A stretch of DNA of 49,148 bases from Deinococcus phoenicis. Its GTDB lineage: Bacteria; Deinococcota; Deinococci; Deinococcales; Deinococcaceae. Below the pieces are notes generated by a model. It did not search any database. It was not told the DNA's origin and worked only from the letters and a program-made list of their open reading frames with translations. Positions 1-8,913 of this stretch are shown in pieces; within the stretch, counting starts at the first letter, position 1, and every line of letters begins with the position of its first letter. Where the stretch lies: NCBI RefSeq assembly GCF_000599865.1, contig NZ_JHAC01000009.1, forward strand, positions 1 to 49,148, given 5' to 3'. The translations under genes and the position numbers were made by a program.

Positions 1-148
1 CCTCTTTTTATGCGCTCAGCACGCTATTTTTGCCCCGCAAGCCCCAGGCCCTAAACGGCGTAGACCAGTCAGCGCGCTCCCCAAACTCCAGGCATGAATA
101 TAGACATCTAAGTAAATTTATCATTCAGCTCTCTACTCTTTTTCCATC

Positions 149-1258
149 ATGAACAAAAATCTGAGAGGGTTCTTGATCATCTCATTGATGCTGCCCACTA
201 TGGCGCTGGCAACGCCGAATATGCGTGTGGGCCTGGTGCTTGAGGCTGGCCGGGGTGACCATTCCTTCAACCAGTCAGGCTATGAGGGGGCCACGCGGGC
301 GCAGCACGAGTTGGGAATCGACCTGAAGGTTCAGGACGGGAGCGGGCCTGCCAATTACGCCAGAGTGCTGCAAGAGTATGCGGCGCAGGGGCTGGACCTG
401 ATCATTGCGATGGGCACGTCGGGAACCTCCACGGTCACGGCGACCGCCCAGCAGTTTCCCAATCAGAAGTTTGTGGTGATCGACGATCTTCCCCGGGGGG
501 CAAACACAACGGGCATCCGGTTTCGCAATGAGGAAGGCGCCTTTTTGGCGGGCTATGTCGCTGCACGGAGCAGCAGCACCGGCACCGTGGGATTTATCGG
601 CGGGCAGGACGTACCGGTGATTCACGAATTCGAGGCCGGCTTCCGCGCAGGCGTCAAATTCATCTGTCCCAACTGTCAGGTGCTTTCCCGGTTCATCGGG
701 AAGAACCGGGATGCCTGGAACAATCCCGAGGCCGCCATGAAGCTTGCTGCGAGCATGAAAGCTCAGGGGGCAGATGTGCTGTTTGCGGTGGCCGGCGCTT
801 CAGGACAGGGCGTGATCCGGTATGTCAACGAAACCGAATGTCTGAAAGGAAGCGAACTGCCGGCCGGCATGACGTTCAAGTCCCACCTTTTCGAGGGTGT
901 CCAGAAAAGCAGGCAGTATCTCGGCCAGTGTGCAGGCAACAGCCGGCCCCTCTTCTTCATCGGCTCCAACAGAAATCAGAATTATCTGGGGGACGACGAC
1001 GGCAACCCCGCCACACTCAACCACGGGCTGACCAGCGCTGTGAATGGCATCGAGGAAGTCGTCTACACGATAATCCGCGATATGGCCGCCAGGAAGCCGT
1101 GGCGTTCTGGCGAGCGCGTTCTGGGCCTGGAAAACAACGGGGTTTCCTACGCCCTCGACCGCTACAACGCGGCCCTGATCTCCGAAGACATGCAAAAGCA
1201 GCTCGAAAATGTACGGAAGCTGATCATCAATGGTGGCATCAAGGTGCCTAAAAGCTGA
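149..1258 (+). CDS. BMP-family (BmpA/PnrA-like) substrate-binding lipoprotein-type protein
   Basis: This 369-aa protein matches the BMP family, the periplasmic substrate-binding component of ABC transporters that usually take up nucleosides. The N-terminus is a signal peptide (a basic MNKNLR start, a hydrophobic run, and a probable cut after ALA near residue 21). There is no lipobox cysteine, so it is probably soluble or periplasmic. Family hallmarks are visible: GRGDHSFNQSGYEG near residues 34-47, an IIAMGTSG segment near 85-92, VGFIGGQDVP near 146-155, and a C-terminal region ending in an INGGIKVP motif typical of BMP proteins. No permease or ATPase gene is adjacent, so its transporter partners must lie outside the window or it acts as an orphan sensor or binding protein. 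There is no clear ribosome binding site. A TACTCT hexamer 9 bases before the ATG suggests a very short or absent leader. Confidence 0.88.
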   Translation: MNKNLRGFLIISLMLPTMALATPNMRVGLVLEAGRGDHSFNQSGYEGATRAQHELGIDLKVQDGSGPANYARVLQEYAAQGLDLIIAMGTSGTSTVTATAQQFPNQKFVVIDDLPRGANTTGIRFRNEEGAFLAGYVAARSSSTGTVGFIGGQDVPVIHEFEAGFRAGVKFICPNCQVLSRFIGKNRDAWNNPEAAMKLAASMKAQGADVLFAVAGASGQGVIRYVNETECLKGSELPAGMTFKSHLFEGVQKSRQYLGQCAGNSRPLFFIGSNRNQNYLGDDDGNPATLNHGLTSAVNGIEEVVYTIIRDMAARKPWRSGERVLGLENNGVSYALDRYNAALISEDMQKQLENVRKLIINGGIKVPKS

Positions 1259-1671
1259 CGGCTGACGGCCTCTGAGAAGCCCTGGCGAGAGTGACCACGG
1301 GTGCCGAAGGCAAGCGGCCAGCGTAGGCACCGTCCGGCGCGAGCGACAGGGAACCGAGGATCATCCTGGGGGAACGGCAGGTCTTCACGCTCGGCCAGTG
1401 GCGGGCGGCCTCCGGTATGCCCCTTGGGGGTCTGCGGGGTCCCTCCTTGCGCGCGCGAAGCAGCGAGGCTCTCCTTCGGGGACTGCCCATGCTTTTCTGC
1501 GCACTTCCTGAGGGCGGTGCTCCGTTCGCCGCTCTGAAGCTGAATCGGCCCTGCTTCCGCTGTCGCTGAGGACCAGAAGCTCAGGTCCCCAGGCTCCTGG
1601 TCGCACGCAGCAGGTTGGACTGTTGCTCACATCCAGAACAACGGTGCGGGGAGCCATGTACTCTGGGCCAC
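1259..1671. other. Intergenic region without a recognisable gene
   Basis: About 410 bases separate the BMP gene from the lipase-type DUF4157 gene. Short open frames exist on both strands, but none has a ribosome binding site or family-like composition. I see no strong terminator. The stretch is probably the untranslated leader or regulatory region of the downstream gene. Confidence 0.5.
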
Positions 1672-1682
1672 AGGAGGTAGGG

Positions 1683-4559
1683 ATGACCTTCGACCACAAG
1701 AAGAGGGCGGGGGAGAGCGGCCCGCCGGTCTACCAGCCGGCGCAACGCCGGGTCAAGCTGCGGCCTCCCGAACCAGGCCCCACCCTGCCCGTCCCCGCCG
1801 CCCCGGTGGCCGCCCCGCGCGTCCCCCTGACCCCCGGCAACGCGCGTTCTGCGGCCGCCGTGCAGCGCGCCCGCAGCGCTCCGGCACTGGCGGCTGCGGG
1901 CCTCCTCACCACGGATCAGGCGGCCATCCAACGGGCCGCATCCGAGGTGCAGGCCAGCCAGGCCGAACTGGACGCCTCCCGGCTGGCCCTGGCAGAGCGG
2001 GGCCTGCATCCGCAAAACGGGGCCGCCTTACAGCGCTGTGTCCCCCCGCAGCCCCCCGCGCCCCCCGTGCTGACGCCCTTCCAACGCCAGCTTGTCACGG
2101 GTACGGCGCAGCAGCAGGTCACGTCGGCATTCCTGAGGGATGCACGTTCTCTCCCGGGCGCGGCGCGGGCCGAGCTGGCCCTGGGTGCCATCCAGCGGGC
2201 GGTGGGGCAGGGGGCCGACAGCGCCGCTTTGCAGGCGCATCTGGAGGCATTGGCGAAGACGCCGCAGGATCAGGAAGCGGTGCAGCGGGCCGTCAGCCTC
2301 CAGCGCCAGCGGGAGGAGCGGGCGGCGCAGGCCCGCGAGGGGGACGCGTTGCAGCGGGCGCACCTCGGGTTGCAACGGCGACTCGGTGAGGCGGTGCAGC
2401 GGCAGGCGGAGGCCAACATGGGCACGGTGGCCCAGCGGGTGCAGGCCCGCCGAGGGAGCGGCGACCCCCTCCCCGCAGCCGTGCAGCGGCATCTGGAACA
2501 GGGGTTGAATGCGGACCTGAGCCGGGTGCGGGTGCATACCGGCAGCGAGGCGGCGGGGCTGGCGGCGAATGTGCAGGCCGAAGCTTTTACGAGTGGGCAG
2601 GACATCTACTTCGCGGCCAACCGCTATGACCCGGCAAGTGCAGATGGCCTGAAACTGCTGGCCCACGAGGCGACCCATGCCCACCAGCAGGCACAGGGGA
2701 AAGTGGCCCCTGGCCTCGACCCGGATGCGGGCCTGGAAGCCGAGGCGCAGCGGATGGGGGAGACCCTGGGCCGCGCTCCGCTGGAGGCCACCCCCAGCTC
2801 CGGCACCCGCGCCCCACGCAACGCTGGACAGGCAAGCCCCGTTGCCCTGCAACGGAAGGCGGCTCCACCGAATGCTCAGGCAGGCCAGGAGGGTGCCCTG
2901 CTCCTGCACGGCGCCGTCGAGAAGAACACCCGGGTCCGGCCCACGACCGGCAGCCCGGCCACGCTCCTGTTTGGCGTCGAGGTCGCCGCGGACCTCCGCC
3001 TGGGTTCGACCCGCAAGCTTGTCGAGAACCCCGGCTTCTGGAGCGGTCCCCGCTATCCCAGCCTGGACGAAGCCGAGGGGCCGCTCCGGGCTGTCCTCGG
3101 AAAGTTGAAGGCGGCGGGAACATTGGGCGCTGCCCTGACCGCGTATGCCAGGCGCTATGGCCGGAGCTTCTCCACGGTGCTGGGGGAACGGGTGCGTGAC
3201 CCCAATGTCCGGCAGCGGCTGCTGGCGCTGTTGCCCCCGCCGCTCACGGAGGCGCAGCTCACGCGGGACGCCTTTATCGAGCAGCTGGCGGTGGGGTACG
3301 TCTACCTGAACGACTCGGCCACCTCACTCCAGAACTCGGCCAACGACGGGCGGCGCGGGTCCAGCCCAAAGGACATCCTGGGCACCTTCGGGTTTCAGGC
3401 GGGGCCGCCCATCTCCGGCCGGTGGGGCCTCCAGATGCGGGTGTTCCTCCCCATTCCGGGGCGGGCAAAGTATCCCCATCCCATCGTCGCCTTCCGCGGG
3501 ACCGAGGGCATCGCCTTCAGCATGAAGGGCAAAGCTGAGGGCACCACCGACACGGTCGTCGGGGACTTTGCCCCCGAGGCTGTGGGCTACAACCAGTACA
3601 ACTTCAACCGCGAGCTGATCAAGCGCAACATTCAGGCGGCGGCGAAGCACGGGAAGGTGATTTTTACCGGGCACTCCCTGGGCGGTGCCCTCGCCCAGAT
3701 TGCCGCTGCCGAGTTTCAGGGCCTGGCCGCCGAGGTCGTCACCTTCCAGTCGCCCGCCATCCGGCAGGCCGATGCCGCCCGGGTGCGGGCGAACAACCAG
3801 GCCCATCCCGCGTCTGCTCTGCTCTCCCGCCATTACCGGATCGATGGGGACGCGGTGCCGACCGCCGGGGAGGCGGTATTGCCGGGCAGCATCGTCTATT
3901 TCGACCGGGTGGAGCGTCCCCGGGGTTCTGCGGCTCCGTATCGCCCGCAGCTGTCCTTCGACGCGGCGGACCTGACCCGGGCCACAGCTGGGCACGTCAG
4001 CCCGATGCTGACCACCGCAGTCCGGGGACAGCCCGCCCGGCCAGGTGCGCTCGGGGTCATTGCCGAACGTGGCCTGCGGGACGAGGGGACCCTGGGGCCG
4101 CAGGGCAAGGATGTGGCGGCCGTGTACGCCGGCAGCTACGACACGGGCCACGACCCGCGCGTCAACCTGGAACCCGAGCGCCTCACCACGGGCGTCAGGG
4201 GGATGAGACTTGCCAGCCAGTACGAAGCGGTCTTCTACGAGTCCATTGCCTACAACACGCTGCTGGACCGCGTCGAGAAGATGGCAGGTTCCGGGCAGTA
4301 CAAGAACTACGCGGGCTTCCGCGCCGCCGCCTTGCAGTTGATCGGCCGCCTGAGTGGCAAGGGCCGATTGCCGCTGACCGCGCAGGACGCTGCCCTGGGC
4401 CGTCAATTCCAACTGCCCCTTCGGGACTGGGGGGGAAAGGCTTCCCCCTTCGCACAGATGCAGCAACAGGGCGTGCTGATTGACCAGGCCAGTGCCAACC
4501 GTGTGGCCAACAGATTGGAAGGCCTCTGGAACTCGTGGCATCCCGAGGGCAGGCCATGA
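1683..4559 (+). CDS. DUF4157 (eCIS core domain) protein with C-terminal class 3 lipase domain, probable injected effector
   Basis: This 958-aa protein has three parts. Residues 1-250 are Ala/Gln/Arg-rich with about ten A-x-Q-R tetrapeptides. Residues 250-345 form a DUF4157 domain with the metallopeptidase-like signature HEATH at 328-332. The C-terminal half (from about residue 590) is a class 3 lipase: VAFRGTE, then GHSLGG with the nucleophile Ser665, a likely catalytic Asp723 in GDAVP, and His771 in AGHVSP. DUF4157 is known as a marker of proteins associated with extracellular contractile injection systems, so I infer a phospholipase or lipase cargo for the tail-like operon starting at 17486. 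I chose ATG 1683 because AGGAGG lies at 1672-1677, 5 bases upstream; an ATG 60 bases earlier has no such site. The stop overlaps the start of the next gene, which suggests translational coupling. There is no signal peptide. Confidence 0.85.
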   Translation: MTFDHKKRAGESGPPVYQPAQRRVKLRPPEPGPTLPVPAAPVAAPRVPLTPGNARSAAAVQRARSAPALAAAGLLTTDQAAIQRAASEVQASQAELDASRLALAERGLHPQNGAALQRCVPPQPPAPPVLTPFQRQLVTGTAQQQVTSAFLRDARSLPGAARAELALGAIQRAVGQGADSAALQAHLEALAKTPQDQEAVQRAVSLQRQREERAAQAREGDALQRAHLGLQRRLGEAVQRQAEANMGTVAQRVQARRGSGDPLPAAVQRHLEQGLNADLSRVRVHTGSEAAGLAANVQAEAFTSGQDIYFAANRYDPASADGLKLLAHEATHAHQQAQGKVAPGLDPDAGLEAEAQRMGETLGRAPLEATPSSGTRAPRNAGQASPVALQRKAAPPNAQAGQEGALLLHGAVEKNTRVRPTTGSPATLLFGVEVAADLRLGSTRKLVENPGFWSGPRYPSLDEAEGPLRAVLGKLKAAGTLGAALTAYARRYGRSFSTVLGERVRDPNVRQRLLALLPPPLTEAQLTRDAFIEQLAVGYVYLNDSATSLQNSANDGRRGSSPKDILGTFGFQAGPPISGRWGLQMRVFLPIPGRAKYPHPIVAFRGTEGIAFSMKGKAEGTTDTVVGDFAPEAVGYNQYNFNRELIKRNIQAAAKHGKVIFTGHSLGGALAQIAAAEFQGLAAEVVTFQSPAIRQADAARVRANNQAHPASALLSRHYRIDGDAVPTAGEAVLPGSIVYFDRVERPRGSAAPYRPQLSFDAADLTRATAGHVSPMLTTAVRGQPARPGALGVIAERGLRDEGTLGPQGKDVAAVYAGSYDTGHDPRVNLEPERLTTGVRGMRLASQYEAVFYESIAYNTLLDRVEKMAGSGQYKNYAGFRAAALQLIGRLSGKGRLPLTAQDAALGRQFQLPLRDWGGKASPFAQMQQQGVLIDQASANRVANRLEGLWNSWHPEGRP

Positions 4560-5032
4560 GCAGGCTCTACCTTCTCGCGGTAACTGCACTGATGGTCCTT
4601 GTTGGAGCCGTGGTCTACAGTGGCGGTTCTGCCGCGAAAAAGGAGCAGCCCGTGGAGATTCAAGCCCAGATTCTGCAAGAACTTCATTCGCGTTTTGCAA
4701 CGCTTTCGGATGCCCACCTCAAAGAAGTCGATTGCAAGCCCGCCTTTCCCTACGACACTTCAAAAAGCACCGTTTGCTTTATGAGCACTGTAAGGGTCGA
4801 ACGTCTGCTGCCCATCTTCCAGCGCTCGCTTGCCCAGATAGCTTATACCGATGGCTGGACGCAGGACTACGGTGTATGGGGCGCTTTCTATTCACTCAAT
4901 GCACGGCCCAAATGGACGTTTGGCGTGGACCTGAAGCCCATAGCGGACTCGGTGGATTTTGAGGCTTATGGGGAAGTCAGAGGATTCGAGAGCTTTGTCG
5001 TGGTGACTGTGAGTTCGCAACCCAAACCCTGA
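4556..5032 (+). CDS. Small membrane-anchored protein coupled to the lipase effector (candidate immunity or accessory protein)
   Basis: This is a 158-aa protein of no family I recognise. Residues 4-22 are strongly hydrophobic (LYLLAVTALMVLVGAVVY), which suggests a membrane anchor or uncleaved signal with the rest of the chain outside the cytoplasm. Two cysteines 13 residues apart (in VDC and TVC) could form a disulfide. ATG 4556 overlaps the TGA of the lipase gene (ATGA), so the two are probably translationally coupled; an in-frame ATG at 4535 lies inside the lipase gene and is less likely. Pairing with a toxin-like gene, plus a decayed paralogue just downstream, is the usual arrangement of immunity genes. 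An anchored extracytoplasmic inhibitor of a lipase would make sense, but this is inference. Confidence 0.7.
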   Translation: MSRLYLLAVTALMVLVGAVVYSGGSAAKKEQPVEIQAQILQELHSRFATLSDAHLKEVDCKPAFPYDTSKSTVCFMSTVRVERLLPIFQRSLAQIAYTDGWTQDYGVWGAFYSLNARPKWTFGVDLKPIADSVDFEAYGEVRGFESFVVVTVSSQPKP

Positions 5033-5101
5033 GAGAGCGCGTGAGAAAAGAGATTCCAGCAGTAAGCAGAGCTGCGCCGACTCTGGACCTCTCTGGACAA
5101 A

Positions 5102-5281
5102 GTGAAACGAGGGGCAGCCCTGGCATCGGCAGCGGCCTATCTGCAATCACTCTCCAGTCATCTTTCATCCATATCCGGGGCCGGGTTCGTTAAGGCAGAT
5201 TGCAGGCTTGTCGTTCCAAACAATGATGTGAAGAACGGCAGCTGTCTGTCTCCACTCCGCTTTGGCCAGTTGTTGAGAGGC
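5102..5281 (+). pseudogene. Degenerate second copy of the 4556-5032 gene
   Basis: The frame starting at 5102 aligns with the protein encoded at 4556-5032. Without gaps over about 38 residues I count 12 identities, including LQ-x-L, an A/D/C cluster, a proline and two cysteines at exactly the same 13-residue spacing (ADC...GSC against VDC...TVC). After the second cysteine the resemblance continues with a one-residue gap to R...LL and then stops. The copy lacks the N-terminal membrane segment and the C-terminal third, so it appears to be a truncated tandem paralogue. I see no other gene between 5033 and 5479. Confidence 0.6.
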
Positions 5282-5479
5282 AGCTCACCGCAGCGCCGGA
5301 CGCGGCGCCTCCCAAGATCTGGGGGAGTGGGGGATTTCCCGTGACTTCCTGTGAAATCATGCCCACTCGCTCCCTGCACCTCGCCGGCGTGCTGTACTGG
5401 CCACGCCGCGCCCAGGCAGAACTTTTGGACTGAACGGCCAACCCGCTCAGTCCCTCGGCCACGGCAGATGAGCGGTCCT

Positions 5480-7222
5480 CTACCCGACCTTGACGGGAAG
5501 CTGGAGATACGAAGCGTACGGCCCGCCCGTGTGGATGATGTGCTGCCCGTTGTTGGCAGGAGTGTACTCGCGCAGCCCGGGCATCATCGGTCCCAGAAGG
5601 CTCCGTCCACTGACGACGAAGCGGAGCTGCTCACCGGGGTGGAACGCGAGGCCGATCGGAAGCAGGTCGATTTCGATGTCTACGACCTCGCCGGGCGCGA
5701 GCTTCTCGATCCGGTCGAAACTATGAACCGGCACGGCATCGGTCGACAGCGTTTCGTCCAGGTGCCGCATGGAGACGCGCAGTCGTCCGTCGGCTCCCTT
5801 GTAGCGCAGGATCGACGCGCCATGTTCGGTCAGGTCATGGACCACCCCGCCCTGGTTGGGCACCGTGAACTGCTGGAGCGGCGTCCCGTAAGCGTCGAGC
5901 TTCTGAATGAGGACGAACAGGTCCATATCGTCCGCGCCCTTGGCCTCAACCCATAGCCGCGCCTTGGGGTAGCCCACCATCACCGTCTCCTCGTCGAAGC
6001 GGGCGGTGAAGGAAACCAGGCCCGGCAGCGATTGTGTGTCGTAGTCCGCTGTTGCCTCTCCTGAGGGCACCTCGGGACTCAACGTGCGGGAGCGAGCGTC
6101 GAGGTAATACTTCGTGGAGGCGACACCTTCCGGCGGAAACTCGCGCGCCGGCTGATTCACCCGGTCACCGCCTTCGAGGTCGAGGACGGAGTACCGAACG
6201 CGCGGCGTCTGTTCCCACCCGTTGTCCGCGCCCTTCAGGTAGTGGTCGAAGAAGCGGCGCAGGTCCTCGACATTCGCCTCGTCGTAGTAGTCGGGCCATT
6301 CCTGCGTGTTGTGGATGCGCAGCCACTTTTCCTGTGACGCCATCCGCCGCCACGCGCGGAAGGTGCCGGCCGTGTGCAGCGTGTTGGAATAGCTGGCGAC
6401 GACGTAGGCGGGCACGGTGATGTTCTCAAAGTGCGGGATCTTGTTTTCCCACAGGTCGTTCATCAAGGGAAAGCGGTCGGCCTCCGCGAGGATGTCCTCC
6501 TTCTGGCTGTGGCCCCAGAAGCTGTAGTCCCGCAGTTGCCGGGCGAACCCGGTATCGGGCATGCCGCCCCGCAGCACCAGGTCACGGTAAACGTCGCTCA
6601 CGCCTTCCCACGGGTTGATCGCTGCCAGGTGGGGCGGCTGTTCGGCGGCGGTGAACCACTGCGAAACCGCGAGGTAGGAGGTCCCGCTCATGGCGACCTT
6701 GCCGCTGCACCAGTCCTGAACCGCCAGCCACTCGATCAGGTCGTAGCAGTCGCGGCCCTCCTGGCGGTCCCACAGGACGCTGTCACCCTCCGAATGGGCC
6801 ACGCCCCGAATGTCCGGATTACAGATGGCGTAGCCGTGTGCGCACCAGTAGGCGGGGTCCGGCCCCTCGAACTTCTCCAGACCCGACACGACCGAGTTGT
6901 CCAGCCCGACTAGGCCAAACACGCCCATCACACTGCTGGAAGTCCCCTGGCCCTTGCCGTACGGACTCCACGCCACGATAACCGGCACTTTCTCGCTGCC
7001 GGCGGGACGAAACACATCGACGTAGATGGTCACGCCATCACGCAGGGTGACCGCGACGTCCTTTTCAAGCACGATGTCAACCGGGATGGGCCGGAACGGC
7101 GGCGCGATCTGGAAGCCCGCCGGCAGGGTCCGGATGCCCGGCTCGAAGTTGCTCAGGATGCCGTACCGGTCACCGGGTTCCAGAGGGTGGGACGGCATGA
7201 AAATCTTCTCGACCTGACTCAT
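5480..7222 (-). CDS. CocE/NonD-family (peptidase S15-like) alpha/beta hydrolase
   Basis: This 580-aa protein has the two-part architecture of the CocE/NonD hydrolases: an alpha/beta hydrolase core (about 50-360) and a C-terminal jelly-roll domain (about 370-580). The nucleophile is Ser182 in SGTSYLA. FFDHYLKG marks the end of the hydrolase core. The region where the family has its catalytic Asp (a GWYD-like motif) reads ASYSNTLHT here, so the acid residue may be replaced by Asn or supplied from elsewhere. The expected histidine region reads RIHNTQEW. Known relatives hydrolyse esters or act as X-Pro dipeptidyl peptidases, but the substrate cannot be read from the sequence. ATG 7222 has AAGGAG 5 bases upstream; an in-frame start 8 codons earlier does not. 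The gene is divergent from a TetR gene with a palindrome between them, so it is probably under that repressor. Confidence 0.88.
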   Translation of the reverse strand: MSQVEKIFMPSHPLEPGDRYGILSNFEPGIRTLPAGFQIAPPFRPIPVDIVLEKDVAVTLRDGVTIYVDVFRPAGSEKVPVIVAWSPYGKGQGTSSSVMGVFGLVGLDNSVVSGLEKFEGPDPAYWCAHGYAICNPDIRGVAHSEGDSVLWDRQEGRDCYDLIEWLAVQDWCSGKVAMSGTSYLAVSQWFTAAEQPPHLAAINPWEGVSDVYRDLVLRGGMPDTGFARQLRDYSFWGHSQKEDILAEADRFPLMNDLWENKIPHFENITVPAYVVASYSNTLHTAGTFRAWRRMASQEKWLRIHNTQEWPDYYDEANVEDLRRFFDHYLKGADNGWEQTPRVRYSVLDLEGGDRVNQPAREFPPEGVASTKYYLDARSRTLSPEVPSGEATADYDTQSLPGLVSFTARFDEETVMVGYPKARLWVEAKGADDMDLFVLIQKLDAYGTPLQQFTVPNQGGVVHDLTEHGASILRYKGADGRLRVSMRHLDETLSTDAVPVHSFDRIEKLAPGEVVDIEIDLLPIGLAFHPGEQLRFVVSGRSLLGPMMPGLREYTPANNGQHIIHTGGPYASYLQLPVKVG

Positions 7223-7290
7223 AGGCACTCCTTCGTCTGGCGACAACTGGCCAGACCTTATGAAGGAGCCTACAGCCGCTTGAACGATAA

Positions 7291-7306
7291 ATCAACACTT
7301 GTTGAT
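7291..7306. promoter_or_regulatory. Palindromic operator candidate, ATCAAC-N4-GTTGAT
   Basis: A perfect 6-4-6 inverted repeat, which extends imperfectly outward to TA...TA, sits between the divergent hydrolase and TetR genes. Its position close to both starts is typical of an autoregulatory TetR-family operator. It lies in a short AT-rich patch that would also hold the promoters. Confidence 0.6.
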
Positions 7307-7333
7307 ATAAGGGTTCTGGCGTAGGGTGTTCGG

Positions 7334-7960
7334 GTGACTGAGGATGGAAACAGCACCTTGCCGCCCTCCCGTCGGGGGCGGCGACCTGGGGCGAGCGGCA
7401 CCCGGCAGGCGATCCTGGACGCGGCGCGTGCCCGCTTTGCCGAAGACGGGTACGCCGCCGCAACGATCCGCAAGATCGCGTCGGACGCTGGCGTCAATGC
7501 GGCCCTGGTCATGCAGTTTTACCGGTCGAAGGACGAACTCTTCGCGGCCGTCATGTCCATCTCGCCTGGAGCCTTGTCCCGGATTGAGCAGGCGTTCGAC
7601 GGCCCAGAGCAGGCTCTCGGGGAGCGCGTCACCCGCGCCCATCTCACCCTGTGGGAGGGCGATCCACGGGATTCTGAGTCCCTGCTCGCGATGCTTCGCG
7701 CGGCCATCTCCAGGCCGCAGGCCGCCGCGCAGCTCCGGGAGTTCATCCAGGCCCGCCTGCTGAAGCAGATCAGGCCACGCCTGCGCGACGATCACGACGC
7801 GGCCGTGCGGTCCGGACTCGCGTCCTCGATGCTCATGGGCGTGATCGTCGGACGGCGCATCGTCCAGGTCCCGGCGCTGGCCGAGGAGGACCTCGAATCC
7901 GTCATCCGAAGGGTGGCCCCCGCGATCCAGACTGTCCTGACGGGGGGAATGGAGGTGTAG
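7334..7960 (+). CDS. TetR/AcrR-family transcriptional regulator
   Basis: This 208-aa protein has a TetR-type N-terminal helix-turn-helix. TRQAILDAARARFAEDGY (about 22-39) is helix 1, and the recognition part AATIRKIASDAGVNAALVMQ is followed by FYRSKDELF, the family's usual YxFxxKxxL-type end (Tyr/Phe variant). The remaining 140 residues are the ligand-binding and dimerisation region with no recognisable ligand signature. It starts with GTG at 7334; a TAGGGT hexamer 6 bases upstream and no Shine-Dalgarno sequence suggest a leaderless mRNA. It is divergent from the CocE-like hydrolase at 5480-7222, and the palindrome at 7291-7306 is its likely binding site, giving control of itself and of the hydrolase. 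Confidence 0.9.
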   Translation: MTEDGNSTLPPSRRGRRPGASGTRQAILDAARARFAEDGYAAATIRKIASDAGVNAALVMQFYRSKDELFAAVMSISPGALSRIEQAFDGPEQALGERVTRAHLTLWEGDPRDSESLLAMLRAAISRPQAAAQLREFIQARLLKQIRPRLRDDHDAAVRSGLASSMLMGVIVGRRIVQVPALAEEDLESVIRRVAPAIQTVLTGGMEV

Positions 7961-8001
7961 ACGCGGCGTGGCCTGCGACAACGAGGGGCGCTGGTCCGCT
8001 G

Positions 8002-8500
8002 TTGTTCCGGACGCGCCCAGTCTGCACCATCGACTTCAGCAGCCAGGGCGTCCTGACAGCGACGACGAGATCGACACTGGGAAGCGGGCGCAATCACGGC
8101 TGGCCGAACGTGGTGGCGACCAGAACAACCAGTCTCACGTGTACGGCAACTGGTCCGCCGCGCCGAACGTCGCCAGCCTGCCCTGGGAACCGTATCGCCT
8201 TCCCGCCAGTGTCCCGAACCTGACCGACGCCCTGATGAGCTTCTGGGTGGTCCCGAACAGCCACGACTTCACCGACACGCCTTGCCCGATCACCAACCTC
8301 GACCGCCCCACGCCCACCCTGAGCAGCCTGGAAGTGGACGAGAAGGGCTGGAATCGCTGCTGGTGACCAGTCTGGAGTACGGGGCGGTGTACCGCGTGCC
8401 CACGAACAACCATTACCGCGCCGCCGCCGTCTTCCGCGATGGGTGCATCATCTCCGTCATCACAGACAGCGCGGGGCCGATGCTCGACAAGCAGAACTAG
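8002..8500 (+). pseudogene. Possible decayed gene split over several frames
   Basis: Three plus-strand frames carry protein-like stretches in succession. The first covers about 8020-8140 (SSQGVLTATT, then HGWPNVVATRTTSLTC). The second covers about 8135-8365 (YGNWSAAPNVASLPWEPY, then LMSFWVVPN). The third covers about 8360-8500 (LEYGAVYRVPTNNHYRAA and GCIISVITDSAGPMLDKQN before a stop). Together they could be one gene broken by frameshifts. I do not recognise the family, and no intact reading frame or ribosome binding site supports expression. Confidence 0.3.
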
Positions 8501-8583
8501 CGCGGGACGGGGATGGCGCACCCCGGCGCCCTCATGGCCTTCACCTGCACCGGTCGGCAGGTCTTCCCAGGAGAGGCCGACCG

Positions 8584-8630
8584 TCGAAAGTCAGGTGGCC
8601 GGAGAGTCTCGCCGGCTACTTGACTTTCGA
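8584..8630 (+). repeat. Long near-perfect inverted repeat (19-bp arms, 9-nt loop)
   Basis: The arms at 8584-8602 and 8612-8630 are complementary except at two positions, both of which would be G-U pairs in a plus-strand transcript. The loop is 9 bases. There is no T-run after it, so it is not a standard terminator. It lies between two gene remnants, at the point where similarity to the imm11-like gene ends. Confidence 0.55.
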
Positions 8631-8631
8631 T

Positions 8632-8913
8632 GCCTGGGGCACCCTCGATCACGGCGGGATATTTCAGAATCCGTAGATTTCCCGTCTCCTCTATGACTTC
8701 GATCACCTTGCGGGACAGAACCGGGAGTTTGCTGTAATTCCCCTCGACGGAAAGTATATCCGCGTCGGACAAAGGGTGATTCGGGGTAAACCTGAACTCA
8801 GCCCCTTCAATAGGCCTATCTGTATAGATTGCGTTCTAATCCAGGCCAGAATGCGGAAGAAACGTCAGACCTGCCTCTCCACGGTAAACATCGAGGTGAT
8901 CAAAGTCGGCAAT
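8632..8913 (-). pseudogene. Remnant of an imm11-like immunity gene (N-terminal and middle part)
   Basis: Read on the minus strand, this segment aligns with residues 9-100 of the intact immunity protein at 9265-9882. Matching blocks are IADFDH against IADSDH, LTFLP against LRFIP, NAIYTD against NAINTD, IEGAEFRF against IEGVEFKF, DADILSVE against DADILSVE, and KYPAVI against KYPALI. A TAG interrupts the frame just before NAIYTD, and the similarity ends after the KYPAVIEGAPG block, so the C-terminal half is missing. It is a dead paralogue, not an expressed gene. Confidence 0.78.
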
